A DNA stretch of 54,908 nt. It comes from a virus. The notes beneath the pieces are model-generated. The model ran no database searches, had not been told where the DNA came from, and was given only the letters and a program-made list of their open reading frames with translations. Within the stretch, counting starts at the first letter, position 1, and the number at the start of each line of letters is the position of its first letter. Below, one piece after another: positions 1-7,211 of the stretch. The translations under genes were made by a program, and so were the position numbers. The stretch spans positions 1-54,908 of IMG/VR virus record IMGVR_UViG_3300015245_000530; one strand, 5' to 3'.

Positions 1-2
1 CC

Positions 3-392
3 TCGCGGGAAGCCTACAAGATGGCTCGCGTCGAGCCCCTCGACCTCAGCTTCGTCGAGAGCCACGACTGCTTCTCGATCTCCGAGATCATCGAGTACGA
101 GGACCTCGGCTTCTGCAAGAAAGGCGAGGGCGGGAAATTCATCGAGGAGGGCAACCCGTACATCGGCGGTAAAATTCCGTTCAACACGCGCGGAGGGCTC
201 CTCGGTATGGGCCACCCGCTCGGCGCCACGGGCGTCTCCCAGACGTGCGAAGTCCTGTGGCAGTTCCAGAACAAGGTCGAGCGTCAGCGTCAAGGCGCGG
301 GCGCCGAACTCGCGATGACGCACAACCTTTCGGGCGCTGCCAACGTGCACAGCGTGCTCGTGTGGGGCCGCTCGCCGACGGTGGGGGGATGA
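3..392 (+). CDS. Thiolase family protein, C-terminal part (left-edge partial)
   Basis: This is the 3' third of a thiolase (acetyl-CoA acetyltransferase or SCP2-type), a cytoplasmic enzyme of acyl-CoA condensation or cleavage. The frame is open to the left edge, so the true start lies outside; about 129 residues remain of a family usually near 390. The C-terminal signature is clear: GGKIPFNTRGG followed by GMGHPLGATG, with the active-site histidine of the HPxGATG box. The final 30 residues, from about VERQRQGAGAEL on, match the usual C-terminal strand that ends with a VLVWG-like motif. It is the only obvious housekeeping gene here and sits outside the phage gene order, so I infer host chromosome flanking a prophage. 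Confidence 0.85.
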   Translation, partial: SREAYKMARVEPLDLSFVESHDCFSISEIIEYEDLGFCKKGEGGKFIEEGNPYIGGKIPFNTRGGLLGMGHPLGATGVSQTCEVLWQFQNKVERQRQGAGAELAMTHNLSGAANVHSVLVWGRSPTVGG

Positions 393-679
393 ACGTGAGC
401 GCGAGGACTTCCGCCCACGACGCCGCGATGGCGGGCAAGAGCCAAGACAAAATTCCGCCTACGAGCCAAACGCCCGAGCCGCTGCCGTATCTCCTCGACG
501 AAGCTGTCCTGGAATCGCATCTATCATCCGGCCGGGTGCTGCGCTGTTTTCGAGGCACGATTAACGGCCGGACGGCGCCTCGGCGTCAACATCACTCGGC
601 GGCCTGCCTGAACTTCCCGACCTCGTTGCCCCACGACGTCCACCCGGTCGCCTCGCTCCGCGCGAAAAGCTCCAAGTAA
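389..679 (+). CDS. Possible truncated host gene at the prophage junction
   Basis: An ATG overlaps the thiolase stop (ATGA) and follows a G-rich stretch that could act as a ribosome binding site, so translational coupling to the thiolase is plausible. The first 65 or so residues (MNVSARTSAHDAAMAG onward) match nothing I recognise. From 592 the frame runs antisense through the 3' end of the convergent MT-A70 gene, so the tail of the product is probably not native. I infer the 5' part of a host gene cut by phage integration, or no gene at all. I see no tRNA gene or other obvious attachment core in 393-591. Confidence 0.25.
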   Translation: MNVSARTSAHDAAMAGKSQDKIPPTSQTPEPLPYLLDEAVLESHLSSGRVLRCFRGTINGRTAPRRQHHSAACLNFPTSLPHDVHPVASLRAKSSK

Positions 680-1179
680 GGTCCGTCGACGAGCCGCATG
701 ATGCGGTCGCGAACGCAGTCAGGTTTGCGGGAATGCTCGCGCCTGGGCTCGATGATGCCCATGCGCACGCCGCGGTTCCTGCGCTTCGGGTTCCCGCGCG
801 TGGCCAGAAGACAAGGTTCGCTGTTGGTCCTCGTCCAATACCCCAAGCTTATCGTCGGCTCGGGGTAATCGCACGACATGTCGGCGCCGCGGACTTTCAT
901 CCAATCGAAGCCGCACGTCTTGTAGTCGAACCCCCAGGTCCGCATTAACTCAAACGCGTCGGGAAGATGGGGCCATGAGACCCACACAAACAGGCAACAA
1001 TCGTCCGCGGCCAAGTCGCCAACCGGCATCGCGGCCACCTGCGCCGTCGTCATCGTGTCGTAGTAACGCTCGGCGCTGCGCTTTTTTCCCTTGCCGCTGT
1101 AGGCTGCGAAGGTCCAAGGAGGATCAACTAATATCGCCCCGAAGTGTCTCCTCGGAAGGCCACCGAAGATGTCGCTCAT
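592..1179 (-). CDS. MT-A70 family DNA adenine N6-methyltransferase
   Basis: 195 residues. It would transfer a methyl group from S-adenosylmethionine to adenine N6. The catalytic DPPW motif is at residues 19-22 (LVDPPWTF), followed by RYYDTMT and a CCLFVWVSWPHLPDAF segment typical of phage MT-A70 proteins; the SAM-binding region is spread as usual for this circularly permuted class. Length is normal for phage members. Its ATG overlaps the stop of the PD-(D/E)XK-like gene, and it is the last gene of the leftward early operon, next to the presumed host junction. Likely roles are protection from restriction or modification of host control sites. It has no target-recognition domain, and specificity cannot be read from the sequence. 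Confidence 0.93.
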   Translation of the reverse strand: MSDIFGGLPRRHFGAILVDPPWTFAAYSGKGKKRSAERYYDTMTTAQVAAMPVGDLAADDCCLFVWVSWPHLPDAFELMRTWGFDYKTCGFDWMKVRGADMSCDYPEPTISLGYWTRTNSEPCLLATRGNPKRRNRGVRMGIIEPRREHSRKPDCVRDRIMRLVDGPYLELFARSEATGWTSWGNEVGKFRQAAE

Positions 1180-1661
1180 GGATGTCCCAGGTCAATCAGT
1201 TTTTTGATTTCCGCCTGCGCCTCGGCCACGCTGAGGACTCGTATTTCCTTTGAGGGGAATCCTGACCCGACCTGCCGTTTGAGCCATGACCGCGCTCCCG
1301 GCCTCATACCGTTGCCGTCGAGAATAATCCAAACATGTCGCTCCGGCATGGCGTCCTTAGCGTTGTGGAACAGGTAGGGGAACTTCTCGTCCACGGTGCC
1401 GGTGCTGTGCTGCGCCACGCATTCGATGCGCAACAAAGCGACGCTATCGGCTGCGAACACGAAGTCGCTCTTCGTCTTGCACCCGTAGATCGACGTGTAG
1501 GGATCGTCCCTCACCAGCACCTTCTTCGAGAACATGTCCCTGGTGTCGCCGTTGCCAGATCCATAATCGATCACAGGAACGTTGCGGCACCTGAACGTGG
1601 TTGCCACCATCTCGTGAAGGACGTTCCCAGACCTGACCGCCTCTTGACCCGAATCGCTCAT
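1176..1661 (-). CDS. PD-(D/E)XK nuclease-like protein
   Basis: 161 residues from the ATG at 1661, chosen for a GAGGG sequence five bases upstream; an in-frame ATG at 1679 is also possible. The core resembles a phage PD-(D/E)XK family: KSDFVFA, then LRIECVAQ, then GTVDEKFPYL and RHVWIILDGNG. In the relatives I recall, the ECxxQ strand carries a lysine directly after the cysteine (IECKxQ); here it is valine, so catalysis may be weak or lost. The gene overlaps the MT-A70 gene by four bases, a pairing that looks like a compact restriction-modification or protection unit, though no cognate specificity is visible. The function is inferred from fold motifs only. Confidence 0.65.
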   Translation of the reverse strand: MSDSGQEAVRSGNVLHEMVATTFRCRNVPVIDYGSGNGDTRDMFSKKVLVRDDPYTSIYGCKTKSDFVFAADSVALLRIECVAQHSTGTVDEKFPYLFHNAKDAMPERHVWIILDGNGMRPGARSWLKRQVGSGFPSKEIRVLSVAEAQAEIKKLIDLGHP

Positions 1662-1730
1662 GTTGCCCTCGCGTCTCATTTTTTCACCGAGGTTAAAAAG
1701 CCGTTCGCGTCTCGTCACGTCAACAGCGCC

Positions 1731-2237
1731 TCAAAACAGCAAGCCAGTAATGACCCAGCACTCGAACTGCCAGCATGGGTTGGCGCCGTAGAATTTTCTC
1801 ACGACGCTCTCGACGAAAAGGTTGTCGTCATGGAACACGATGCCTTTGAGCGCGTCCCTTATCTTCAGCAAATTGTCGTCGTCCGGCTTGACGATCGGCC
1901 GCAGGATGCCGCCGAGGGCCTGCTCGCGAAACCTGCCCGACTTGCTAGGTGGCACCGCGAACACCGCAGTGAGCCGACAACGCAGCATGCACTCGGCGAA
2001 CACGGATCGGCCGGCCATCGCCTTCTCGCCGGCGAACTTCACCTCGGCCTCATAACTGCGAGTGCTTGTATCCTGGAACGCCATGGCGCGATCTTGGAAT
2101 CGTCCTTTGGCAGGGTTAGCCTTGAGGATGCCGGCGCGCGGCGCCCCCTTCCCCTTCGGTGGGCCCGGAAGGTACACGACGACGTCGGGTTCGCGCTTCG
2201 TCGCCGGCAGGTGGGAGCGGACGGTCGCGTCGAGCAT
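1731..2237 (-). CDS. rusA: RusA-family Holliday junction resolvase
   Basis: 168 residues. RusA proteins are dimeric endonucleases that cut four-way DNA junctions formed during phage recombination. The diagnostic acidic cluster is intact: KPDDDNLLKIRDAL followed by GIVFHDDNLFVE, giving the conserved aspartates that bind metal and the family K-P-D-x-D-N signature. An early strand YLPGPPKGKGAPR fits the N-terminal beta strand. Length is somewhat above the usual 120-140 residues because of a longer N-terminus. It directly follows a conserved hypothetical gene (1-base contact at 2237). A roughly 70-base gap separates it from the next gene. It fits a recombination role with the RecE-like nuclease and SMC-like ATPase of the opposite operon. 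Confidence 0.9.
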   Translation of the reverse strand: MLDATVRSHLPATKREPDVVVYLPGPPKGKGAPRAGILKANPAKGRFQDRAMAFQDTSTRSYEAEVKFAGEKAMAGRSVFAECMLRCRLTAVFAVPPSKSGRFREQALGGILRPIVKPDDDNLLKIRDALKGIVFHDDNLFVESVVRKFYGANPCWQFECWVITGLLF

Positions 2238-2689
2238 TACGCTGCTGCCCGTCGGTTAAGATTCCACGCCTCCAACGTATCAGCATGTTTGGCAAGAGCC
2301 GCGCTCTGTCGTCTCATTCGCCCGACGTTGAAATCGACATCTTCGTCAGTCATGGAGTCGCGCAATACATAGGTTGGTTCTTCACCTCCCAATCCCATTC
2401 TTGCTGCCGGATATCGCTGTTGAAGTCCTTCGAAAAATTCACCTTGTTTGGAATCAGGAGCTTCCGTTGACGCAGGATCGAACATTTCGGCCAACAAACG
2501 TCTTGCAATTTGACGTGCTGATTGATGCGCGAGGTCATAAACGATTGGATTATTTTTTCGCAACCGCAAAGCTTTGAGGTCGCGCATAGCTTCGGTAGCG
2601 ACCCACGCTGGACTGATTTTAAGTTGGTCGTTTCTTTTGTTGATGATACGCGAGATCACCGCCGCCGCTTGTTCACCCTCTTTAGTCAT
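2237..2689 (-). CDS. Conserved phage hypothetical protein
   Basis: 150 residues; I do not recognise a family. The product is mostly helical and charged, opening with EGEQAAAVISRIINKRNDQL and a WVATEAMRDLKALRLRKNNP segment that could contact nucleic acid or a partner. There is no signal peptide or membrane segment. It lies between a DEVKDIRDKA-type phage protein and RusA, touching both genes, so it belongs to the leftward early operon. Base composition is lower in GC than the genes before and after it, which may indicate separate acquisition. Confidence 0.7.
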   Translation of the reverse strand: MTKEGEQAAAVISRIINKRNDQLKISPAWVATEAMRDLKALRLRKNNPIVYDLAHQSARQIARRLLAEMFDPASTEAPDSKQGEFFEGLQQRYPAARMGLGGEEPTYVLRDSMTDEDVDFNVGRMRRQSAALAKHADTLEAWNLNRRAAA

Positions 2690-3287
2690 GGTCGTATTCC
2701 TCTACGCGTCTGAGCCATGCAGCTATCAATGGCGCCAACCTGATGACGTCGGAACGCATAGCCCCTGTCATCGTCTCAAACAAATCGCACGGCGAACGAT
2801 CTAGCGGTGCATCACGCTCGAAATCTCGCAGTCTTCCCCACAACCATAGCGCTTTCTCGTCGACTAGATTTTGTTTCGGTGGCGTTGCGCTAGCGATGAT
2901 TCCATTCGTGGTCGGCTTAGTCGCAGAATTCAATGCCGCTTCGAATTGTTGATCGGGAACGGCGGCGAGTTTTTCCCAAGCCTTAGCCTGCCTTGGTGAA
3001 ATCCCTGCATCGTGGAGTTTTTTTGATTTAGGGACCACAGCGGACCCTAAATCCTTTTTGCGTTTTCCAGGATTTGAACGATTGAGTTTCGCCGACAATT
3101 GCCCTGCCTTGCGTTCGGCTCGTAATCTGATCTCGCAAGCTCGACGTTCGTTTTCGGTATTGTGGGCAAGACGTGAATACATCTCCAAAGCTAATGCTTT
3201 GTCGCGAATATCCTTCACCTCGTCTACTTTATAGGTGATCGCGATGGCGCGGACCATCGCATCATATTTGACGAGGCCATTGCTCAT
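2682..3287 (-). CDS. Conserved phage protein, DEVKDIRDKA type
   Basis: 201 residues. The N-terminal part has the conserved pattern seen in many temperate phages: KVDEVKDIRDKALALEMYS, then EIRLRAERKAGQL, usually followed by a basic linker as here (NPGKRKKDLG) and a GISPRQAKAWEKLAAVPD segment that looks like a helix-turn-helix. The family's activity is unknown; members often sit near adenine methyltransferase or ParB-like genes, and an MT-A70 gene is in this operon. The protein is soluble and basic in the middle. It overlaps the next gene by eight bases. I infer a DNA-associated regulatory or processing role. Confidence 0.75.
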   Translation of the reverse strand: MSNGLVKYDAMVRAIAITYKVDEVKDIRDKALALEMYSRLAHNTENERRACEIRLRAERKAGQLSAKLNRSNPGKRKKDLGSAVVPKSKKLHDAGISPRQAKAWEKLAAVPDQQFEAALNSATKPTTNGIIASATPPKQNLVDEKALWLWGRLRDFERDAPLDRSPCDLFETMTGAMRSDVIRLAPLIAAWLRRVEEYDHD

Positions 3288-4009
3288 CAGAGTTCATCCT
3301 CCGCCTGCGCCGCCGGCGGCAGCCGCGACGCCCCGAACCCGGCCGCGGGCCCGTCGTCTTCGACCCCGTCCACGTGGCCGTGCTCCGCCTCCGAGGCCGA
3401 CGCGTCGTCGTTGCCACAGGCCGTTCGCGCGCCAGCGTCGCCCTCGTCGGCCTCGGTCTTCTGGATGCCCTCGCGCACGCGCCGCGCGGTCTCGTCGTGG
3501 TAGCCGGCGAGGTAGGCCTGCCCGTTCTCGCTGTCCGGGGGGTACGACGCGCCGGCTATCTTGCCCTCCTGGCAGTCGCGTACGCCGTGCGCGTATGCCT
3601 CGTCTACGCTCGTCGCCCTCGGCGGCTGGGCGAACAGGTCGAACTGGTTCGACATCGGGTGGCCCATCCACTTCGCCACGCGGAGCCGCAGCTCGACCTC
3701 GGCGCGGACCTTCAGCGCCTTCTTCGCCGGGCCGGCGAGCGCGTCGGCGACCTCGAACTCCTTCACGAAGAACCCGTCCGCCTTGAGCGCCGCCTTCAGG
3801 TCATTCTCGATCTTGTCGAGGACCTTGCGCTTGGCCTGCCACTCGTTCCACGTGCCGCGATGCTGGTGGAAGTTCGCCTGCACCGCGTCGGCGTCCGGCC
3901 TGCCGTTGTGGCCGTTCGTCACCATGCCGTCGGCCGATGGAACCGGCGCGGCCTTCGGCGCCTTCTTCCTCGCCGGTTTCGAGGTTCCCGCAGCCGCCTT
4001 CTTCGCCAT
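3287..4009 (-). CDS. Hypothetical protein with ribosome-modulation-factor-like motif
   Basis: 240 residues. The first 30 are a basic Ala/Lys/Pro tail (AAGTSKPARKKAPKAAP). Residues about 45-110 form a helical domain, and residues about 130-180 carry AYAHGVRDCQEG followed later by AYLAGYHDE. The spacing of Gly, Pro and aromatic residues resembles the RMF-like motif found in many phage and plasmid proteins; whether it binds ribosomes is not known. The C-terminal 60 residues are acidic and low in complexity. It touches the next gene at 3287. Start ATG 4009 follows the HTH-like gene with a short gap. Likely an early accessory protein; function unassigned. Confidence 0.7.
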   Translation of the reverse strand: MAKKAAAGTSKPARKKAPKAAPVPSADGMVTNGHNGRPDADAVQANFHQHRGTWNEWQAKRKVLDKIENDLKAALKADGFFVKEFEVADALAGPAKKALKVRAEVELRLRVAKWMGHPMSNQFDLFAQPPRATSVDEAYAHGVRDCQEGKIAGASYPPDSENGQAYLAGYHDETARRVREGIQKTEADEGDAGARTACGNDDASASEAEHGHVDGVEDDGPAAGFGASRLPPAAQAEDEL

Positions 4010-4060
4010 GTCAAAACTCCATTGCTGGGTTCAAAAAAACTTGCGTGTGGTGTTCATTGC

Positions 4061-4426
4061 TCAGGCGGCGCTGGCGCCCCCGCGCTGCTGCGCCGGCTTC
4101 TTCGGCGCTGCCATGATCCTCCTCGGCGGCGGCCTGTTCGCGCTGCGCCTCGGCCACGCCCTGCGCACGTCGCGCTCCCACCGGTCGGAGAAGAAGCCCA
4201 TCGCCCGGTCGAACATCTCGGTGCGCAGCACGTTGGGGTTCTGCTCCAGCTCGTCGAAGAAGCTCGTCCTGCCGACGGCGTACCTGCCCACGGTCGACGG
4301 GCTGTACCCGGTCGCTTCGCCGTAGGCCCTCGCAACCAGCAGCAGCTCGGCCGCGAGCGTCCTCGTGACCGGCCCCGGCGCGCCGGCGCATTGCGGGGGC
4401 GGCGCCCCCTGTTTTCCCTTCGGCAA
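4061..4426 (-). CDS. HTH-like small regulator, first gene of leftward early operon
   Basis: 121 residues. The central segment ELLLVARAYGEATGYSPSTV followed by GRYAVGRTSFFDELEQ has the helix-turn-helix-like pattern of a small alphaproteobacterial phage family, in which VxRxA...SFF is conserved, and then FDRAMGFFSDRWERD. The C-terminal 35 residues are Arg/Pro-rich and low in complexity and may reflect an extension unlike relatives. Being the first gene downstream of the CAGRGACA octamer array suggests that it either binds those sites or is controlled by them; that is inference. Reading frames on the same strand that overlap it are less protein-like. Confidence 0.6.
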   Translation of the reverse strand: MPKGKQGAPPPQCAGAPGPVTRTLAAELLLVARAYGEATGYSPSTVGRYAVGRTSFFDELEQNPNVLRTEMFDRAMGFFSDRWERDVRRAWPRRSANRPPPRRIMAAPKKPAQQRGGASAA

Positions 4427-4540
4427 GATCGCGGTCTCCCCTTATAAAAAGCTGGCTTACCAACTTGGATTTGGACGCTACGTGCCTTTCGGACTCGGCG
4501 TCAACAGCCGGGCCGCCGAAGGCGAGTCCCGGCGACAAGT

Positions 4541-4770
4541 CCAGGGACAACGCAGCCACGAGTCACAGAGACAGGGGGACCTTGCGGTCCCTGTCTTGCT
4601 TTCTTTGCAGAGCAAGAGGCCGCGCGCGTTCTTTATATGGCGGAGACGCCAGGGACATCCCTCAGAGACATGTCCCTGGCGATGTCTCTGGGATTCCCAG
4701 GGACATTGTCTCTGTTGAAATCAAACGTTAATTTTTATTTTCCGGCGACATGTCCCTGGCGATGTCTCTG
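4541..4770. promoter_or_regulatory. Divergent control region with ten CAGRGACA octamers
   Basis: Between the divergent early operons (460 bases with no gene) the octamer CAGGGACA or CAGAGACA, or its complement, occurs ten times. Forward copies begin at 4542, 4566, 4650, 4663 and 4698; reverse copies begin at 4671, 4683, 4707, 4751 and 4763. Copies at 4663/4671 abut as a 16-base near-palindrome, and copies at 4698/4707 form a palindrome with one spacer base. The 26 bases 4667-4692 are repeated exactly at 4747-4772. An AT-rich core (4715-4741) lies between them and could hold promoter elements. I infer repressor operators for a lysis-lysogeny or early switch; the binding protein is not identified. 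Confidence 0.7.
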
Positions 4771-4886
4771 GGGCCCGTCGGGCGGTTGTCGCTGGCGGAA
4801 TGGAAGCTTTCTTCGAGCGCGCTTGCCCGCTGTTGACGCCCCGCGACGGGTGACAATAACGTCGGCGCGAACCAAAGGAGCGGCGC

Positions 4887-6146
4887 ATGAAGATCATCGA
4901 GTTGCAGGTCGAGGGCATCAAGCGGATCCGGGCGGTGACGATCCGGCCGGACGGGTCGCTCGTGGAGGTCACGGGCGCGAACGGCGAGGGCAAGACCTCG
5001 ACGCTCGACGCGATGTGGATGGCGTTCAAGGGCAGGTGCGGCGTCATCGAGCCGGTCCGCAGGGGCGAGGAGCGGGGCCACATCAAGGTCACGTGCGGCA
5101 ACGACGCGGGCGAGACGAAGTTGGTGGTCACCCGCACGTTCCGCAGGGACAAGCAGGGCGACGTCACGATGGACCTCAAGGTCGTCCAGGCCGACGGCGC
5201 CGAGGTGAGGAGATCCCCGCAGGCCATGCTCGACGCCCTCGTCGGGTCGATGTCGTTCGACCCGCTTGAGTTCTCCAGGATGGGCCCCAAGGACCAGTTC
5301 GGCGTCCTCTCGGCCTTCGTGACGGGGTTCGACTTCGACGCCAACGCCTCAGAGCGCAAGAGGCTCTACGACGAGCGCACGGCGGTCAACCGGCGCACGC
5401 ACGCGGCCGAAGCTTCGATCCAGACGGCGGGCTTTCCGCCGGGCCCGAAGCCGAAGCCGGTCGACGTATCCGCCGCCGTGGACGAACTGCAGAAGGGCGC
5501 CGAGGCCAACGCGAGGGTAACCTCCGCGGCGCGCCAGCGCCTGGAAAGCAGGAACCAGGTTGAGCGCTGGAGGGACGAGGCTGAGCAGCTGCGCGCCCGG
5601 GCGGCGACCATCGACAAGCGGGCGAACTCCGAGGAGACGATCCTGGCCGCGCTGGCCCCGCTCCCCGACATGAAGGACCTCATCGCGCTGCGCGCCGAGA
5701 TCGCCAGGGCCGAGGACGTCAAGAACATCATCGCGGTTCACGAGCGCCGCGAACACAAACAGGCCGAGGCCAGCGCCGCCAGGTCGGAGTCCGAGACCAT
5801 AACCCGCGAGATCGAGGCGCTGGACGCAGCCAAGCGCAACGCCATCGCGGCGGCCTCGATGCCGGTGCCGGAGCTCACGCTCGGCGACGGGGTCGTGCTC
5901 TACAAGGGCATCCCGTTCGCCGACGCTTCGCACGCCGAGAAGCTCGTGGTGTCGGCGTCGGTCGCGATGGCCGAGAACCCGGAGCTGCGCGTCATCCGCT
6001 GCTACGAGGGGTCGAACCTCGACAGGAAGTCGCTCGGCATCCTCGCGGCGATGGCGGAGAGTCGACAGTATCAGGTCTGGATTGAGAAAGTAGACGAAAC
6101 CGGGGAAGTCGGTTTTGTTATTGAGGATGGTGAGCTAAAATCATGA
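4887..6146 (+). CDS. SMC/RecF-like AAA ATPase
   Basis: 419 residues. Walker A is at residues 30-37 (GANGEGKT), after a short IRPDGSLVEV strand, as in phage AAA_23/RecF-like ATPases. A coiled-coil middle (about 150-310) separates the two halves of the nucleotide-binding domain. The C-terminal half has the degenerate family signature DASHAEKLVVSASVAMAENP, then LRVIRCYEGSNLD in place of a canonical Walker B/D-loop, and YQVWIEKV near the end. It probably assists DNA recombination or repair together with the RecE-like nuclease downstream. GGAGC ten bases before the ATG supports the start. It is the first gene of the rightward early operon, next to the octamer array, and its stop overlaps the HNH gene. 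Confidence 0.88.
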   Translation: MKIIELQVEGIKRIRAVTIRPDGSLVEVTGANGEGKTSTLDAMWMAFKGRCGVIEPVRRGEERGHIKVTCGNDAGETKLVVTRTFRRDKQGDVTMDLKVVQADGAEVRRSPQAMLDALVGSMSFDPLEFSRMGPKDQFGVLSAFVTGFDFDANASERKRLYDERTAVNRRTHAAEASIQTAGFPPGPKPKPVDVSAAVDELQKGAEANARVTSAARQRLESRNQVERWRDEAEQLRARAATIDKRANSEETILAALAPLPDMKDLIALRAEIARAEDVKNIIAVHERREHKQAEASAARSESETITREIEALDAAKRNAIAAASMPVPELTLGDGVVLYKGIPFADASHAEKLVVSASVAMAENPELRVIRCYEGSNLDRKSLGILAAMAESRQYQVWIEKVDETGEVGFVIEDGELKS

Positions 6147-6655
6147 CCGCCGAAAAGCACGGTCACGCTCACCGTGGCGCCAAGACGCGAGAATATCGTA
6201 TTTGGATAGGGATCATCACGCGTTGCGGCAATCCCAAGTCGGCCAATTATCCTTGGTATGGCGGTCGAGGAATCTAGATCTGCGACCGGTGGCGCCGATC
6301 GTTCGAGGCGTTCCTCGCTGATATGGGACAGTGTCCATCGCCGCAGCACACCATCGACCGATACCCGGACAAGGACGGGAACTACGAGCTAGCCAATTGC
6401 CGATGGGCGACAATATTGGAGCAAGGGTCGAACACCAGAAACTGCGTGGACATCGTATATCGTGGCAGAGAGATGAACATCTCATCTGCCGTTAGAGCGG
6501 CAGGAAATATTGTTGATGCCACGACGGCGTCCACGCGTATCCGAAGACTCGGATGGTCCGTCGCCGCTGCGGTTGAAACACCTGCTGGTCAACGTGGAGG
6601 GAACATCAACGAATGTAGGCAACGGCGGATCGCTGCCCATGAGGCAACGTCATGA
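6143..6655 (+). pseudogene. HNH endonuclease interrupted by an in-frame amber codon
   Basis: From the ATG at 6143, coupled to the previous stop, the frame encodes a phage HNH protein: KTREYRIWIGIITRCGNP, YPWYGGRGI, then a TAG at 6275-6277, and in the same frame ICDRWRRSFEAFLADMG, HTIDRYPDKDGNYELANCRW and a C-terminal AP2/NUMOD-like half. Relatives have a lysine or similar codon at the TAG, one base away. The HNH His, Asp and Asn residues (HTIDR, DGNYELANC) lie after the stop, so an active protein would need readthrough or internal initiation (an ATG lies at 6323). TAG also terminates other genes in the window, so recoding is unlikely. The region is AT-richer than its neighbours, as expected of an invading mobile endonuclease that has decayed. 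Confidence 0.8.
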
Positions 6656-6846
6656 AGCGCCAACCCGCCGCTGGTTCCTTCCGTAGGGACGATAAGGAAC
6701 ATTTGCATCCGCAGATCGTGGTGCGCCTCGACCGCGAGACGTTCGACCAGGTCAGGGAACTGGCGGCGCGCGAGAACGTCAGTTTCTCCCAGAAGGCGCG
6801 CGACCTCATCGAGTGGGGTCTTGAAGTGGAAAGGCAGAATTCATGA
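6652..6846 (+). CDS. Ribbon-helix-helix (CopG/Arc-like) small protein
   Basis: 64 residues. The pattern fits a ribbon-helix-helix DNA-binding dimer: a beta strand PQIVVRLDRETFDQV, a first helix RELAARENVSF, and a second helix SQKARDLIEWGLE. The N-terminus is basic (KRQPAAGSFRRDD). Length is typical of Arc/MetJ-like regulators. The ATG overlaps the broken HNH gene's stop and its own stop overlaps the next gene, so all are co-transcribed. A regulator of the early operon is the likely role; its operator is not known, although the CAGRGACA array upstream is one candidate. Confidence 0.7.
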   Translation: MKRQPAAGSFRRDDKEHLHPQIVVRLDRETFDQVRELAARENVSFSQKARDLIEWGLEVERQNS

Positions 6847-7211
6847 GCGGGAAACCTGAGAGCAACGCCAACGTCGTCACGATCGAGGTGGCGAGCCACG
6901 ACCGCGTCGCCGACAGGTGGCGCAAGCAATACTTCAACAAGGCGACGGGCCGGTGGAATCAGGCTCAACACGGCGACACTGAGATCGTCCACCGCAGGCT
7001 CGTGGCGCTCGGCTCCAACCCCAGCGCCGAGGCCGTCGACGAGGTCATAGGCAACGTGTCGTGGACCAAATTGCTTTGCACCTCCTGTTGGAAGTATCAC
7101 CGCAAACTGGTCCGCATCGGCCGCAATGAGAACGACCCCAAGGTGTGCGCCGAATGCATCAAGGCGGCGCACGACGCGGCAGTCGCGATCCTCGCCGAGG
7201 TGTCGCCGTGA
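6843..7211 (+). CDS. Hypothetical protein with zinc-ribbon cysteines
   Basis: 122 residues, family not recognised. Two CxxC pairs (LLCTSCWKYH and PKVCAECIKAAH), about 22 residues apart, suggest a zinc ribbon near the C-terminus. The N-terminal 70 residues are mixed alpha-beta and basic (RVADRWRKQYFNKATGRW). No export signal is visible. The gene is overlapped by four bases at both ends by its neighbours, consistent with an early phage operon. A nucleic-acid or protein-binding adaptor is possible; nothing more can be assigned. Confidence 0.65.
   Translation: MSGKPESNANVVTIEVASHDRVADRWRKQYFNKATGRWNQAQHGDTEIVHRRLVALGSNPSAEAVDEVIGNVSWTKLLCTSCWKYHRKLVRIGRNENDPKVCAECIKAAHDAAVAILAEVSP

Noticed and set aside
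36-392. Thiolase as a phage-borne metabolic gene
   Set aside because: It is truncated by the window edge, lies outside the phage operons, and no phage-like gene is to its left, so host flank is the simpler reading.
4564-4600. Terminator-like hairpin (GACAGGG...CCCTGTC) in the early control region
   Set aside because: The stem is imperfect and has no T-tract; its arms overlap CAGRGACA-like sequence, so it is better read as part of the operator array.
6275-6277. Amber codon as evidence for stop-codon reassignment in the phage
   Set aside because: TAG is used as a normal terminator elsewhere (for example at 9877-9879, 38852-38854 and 43475-43477), so a mutation in the HNH gene is simpler.
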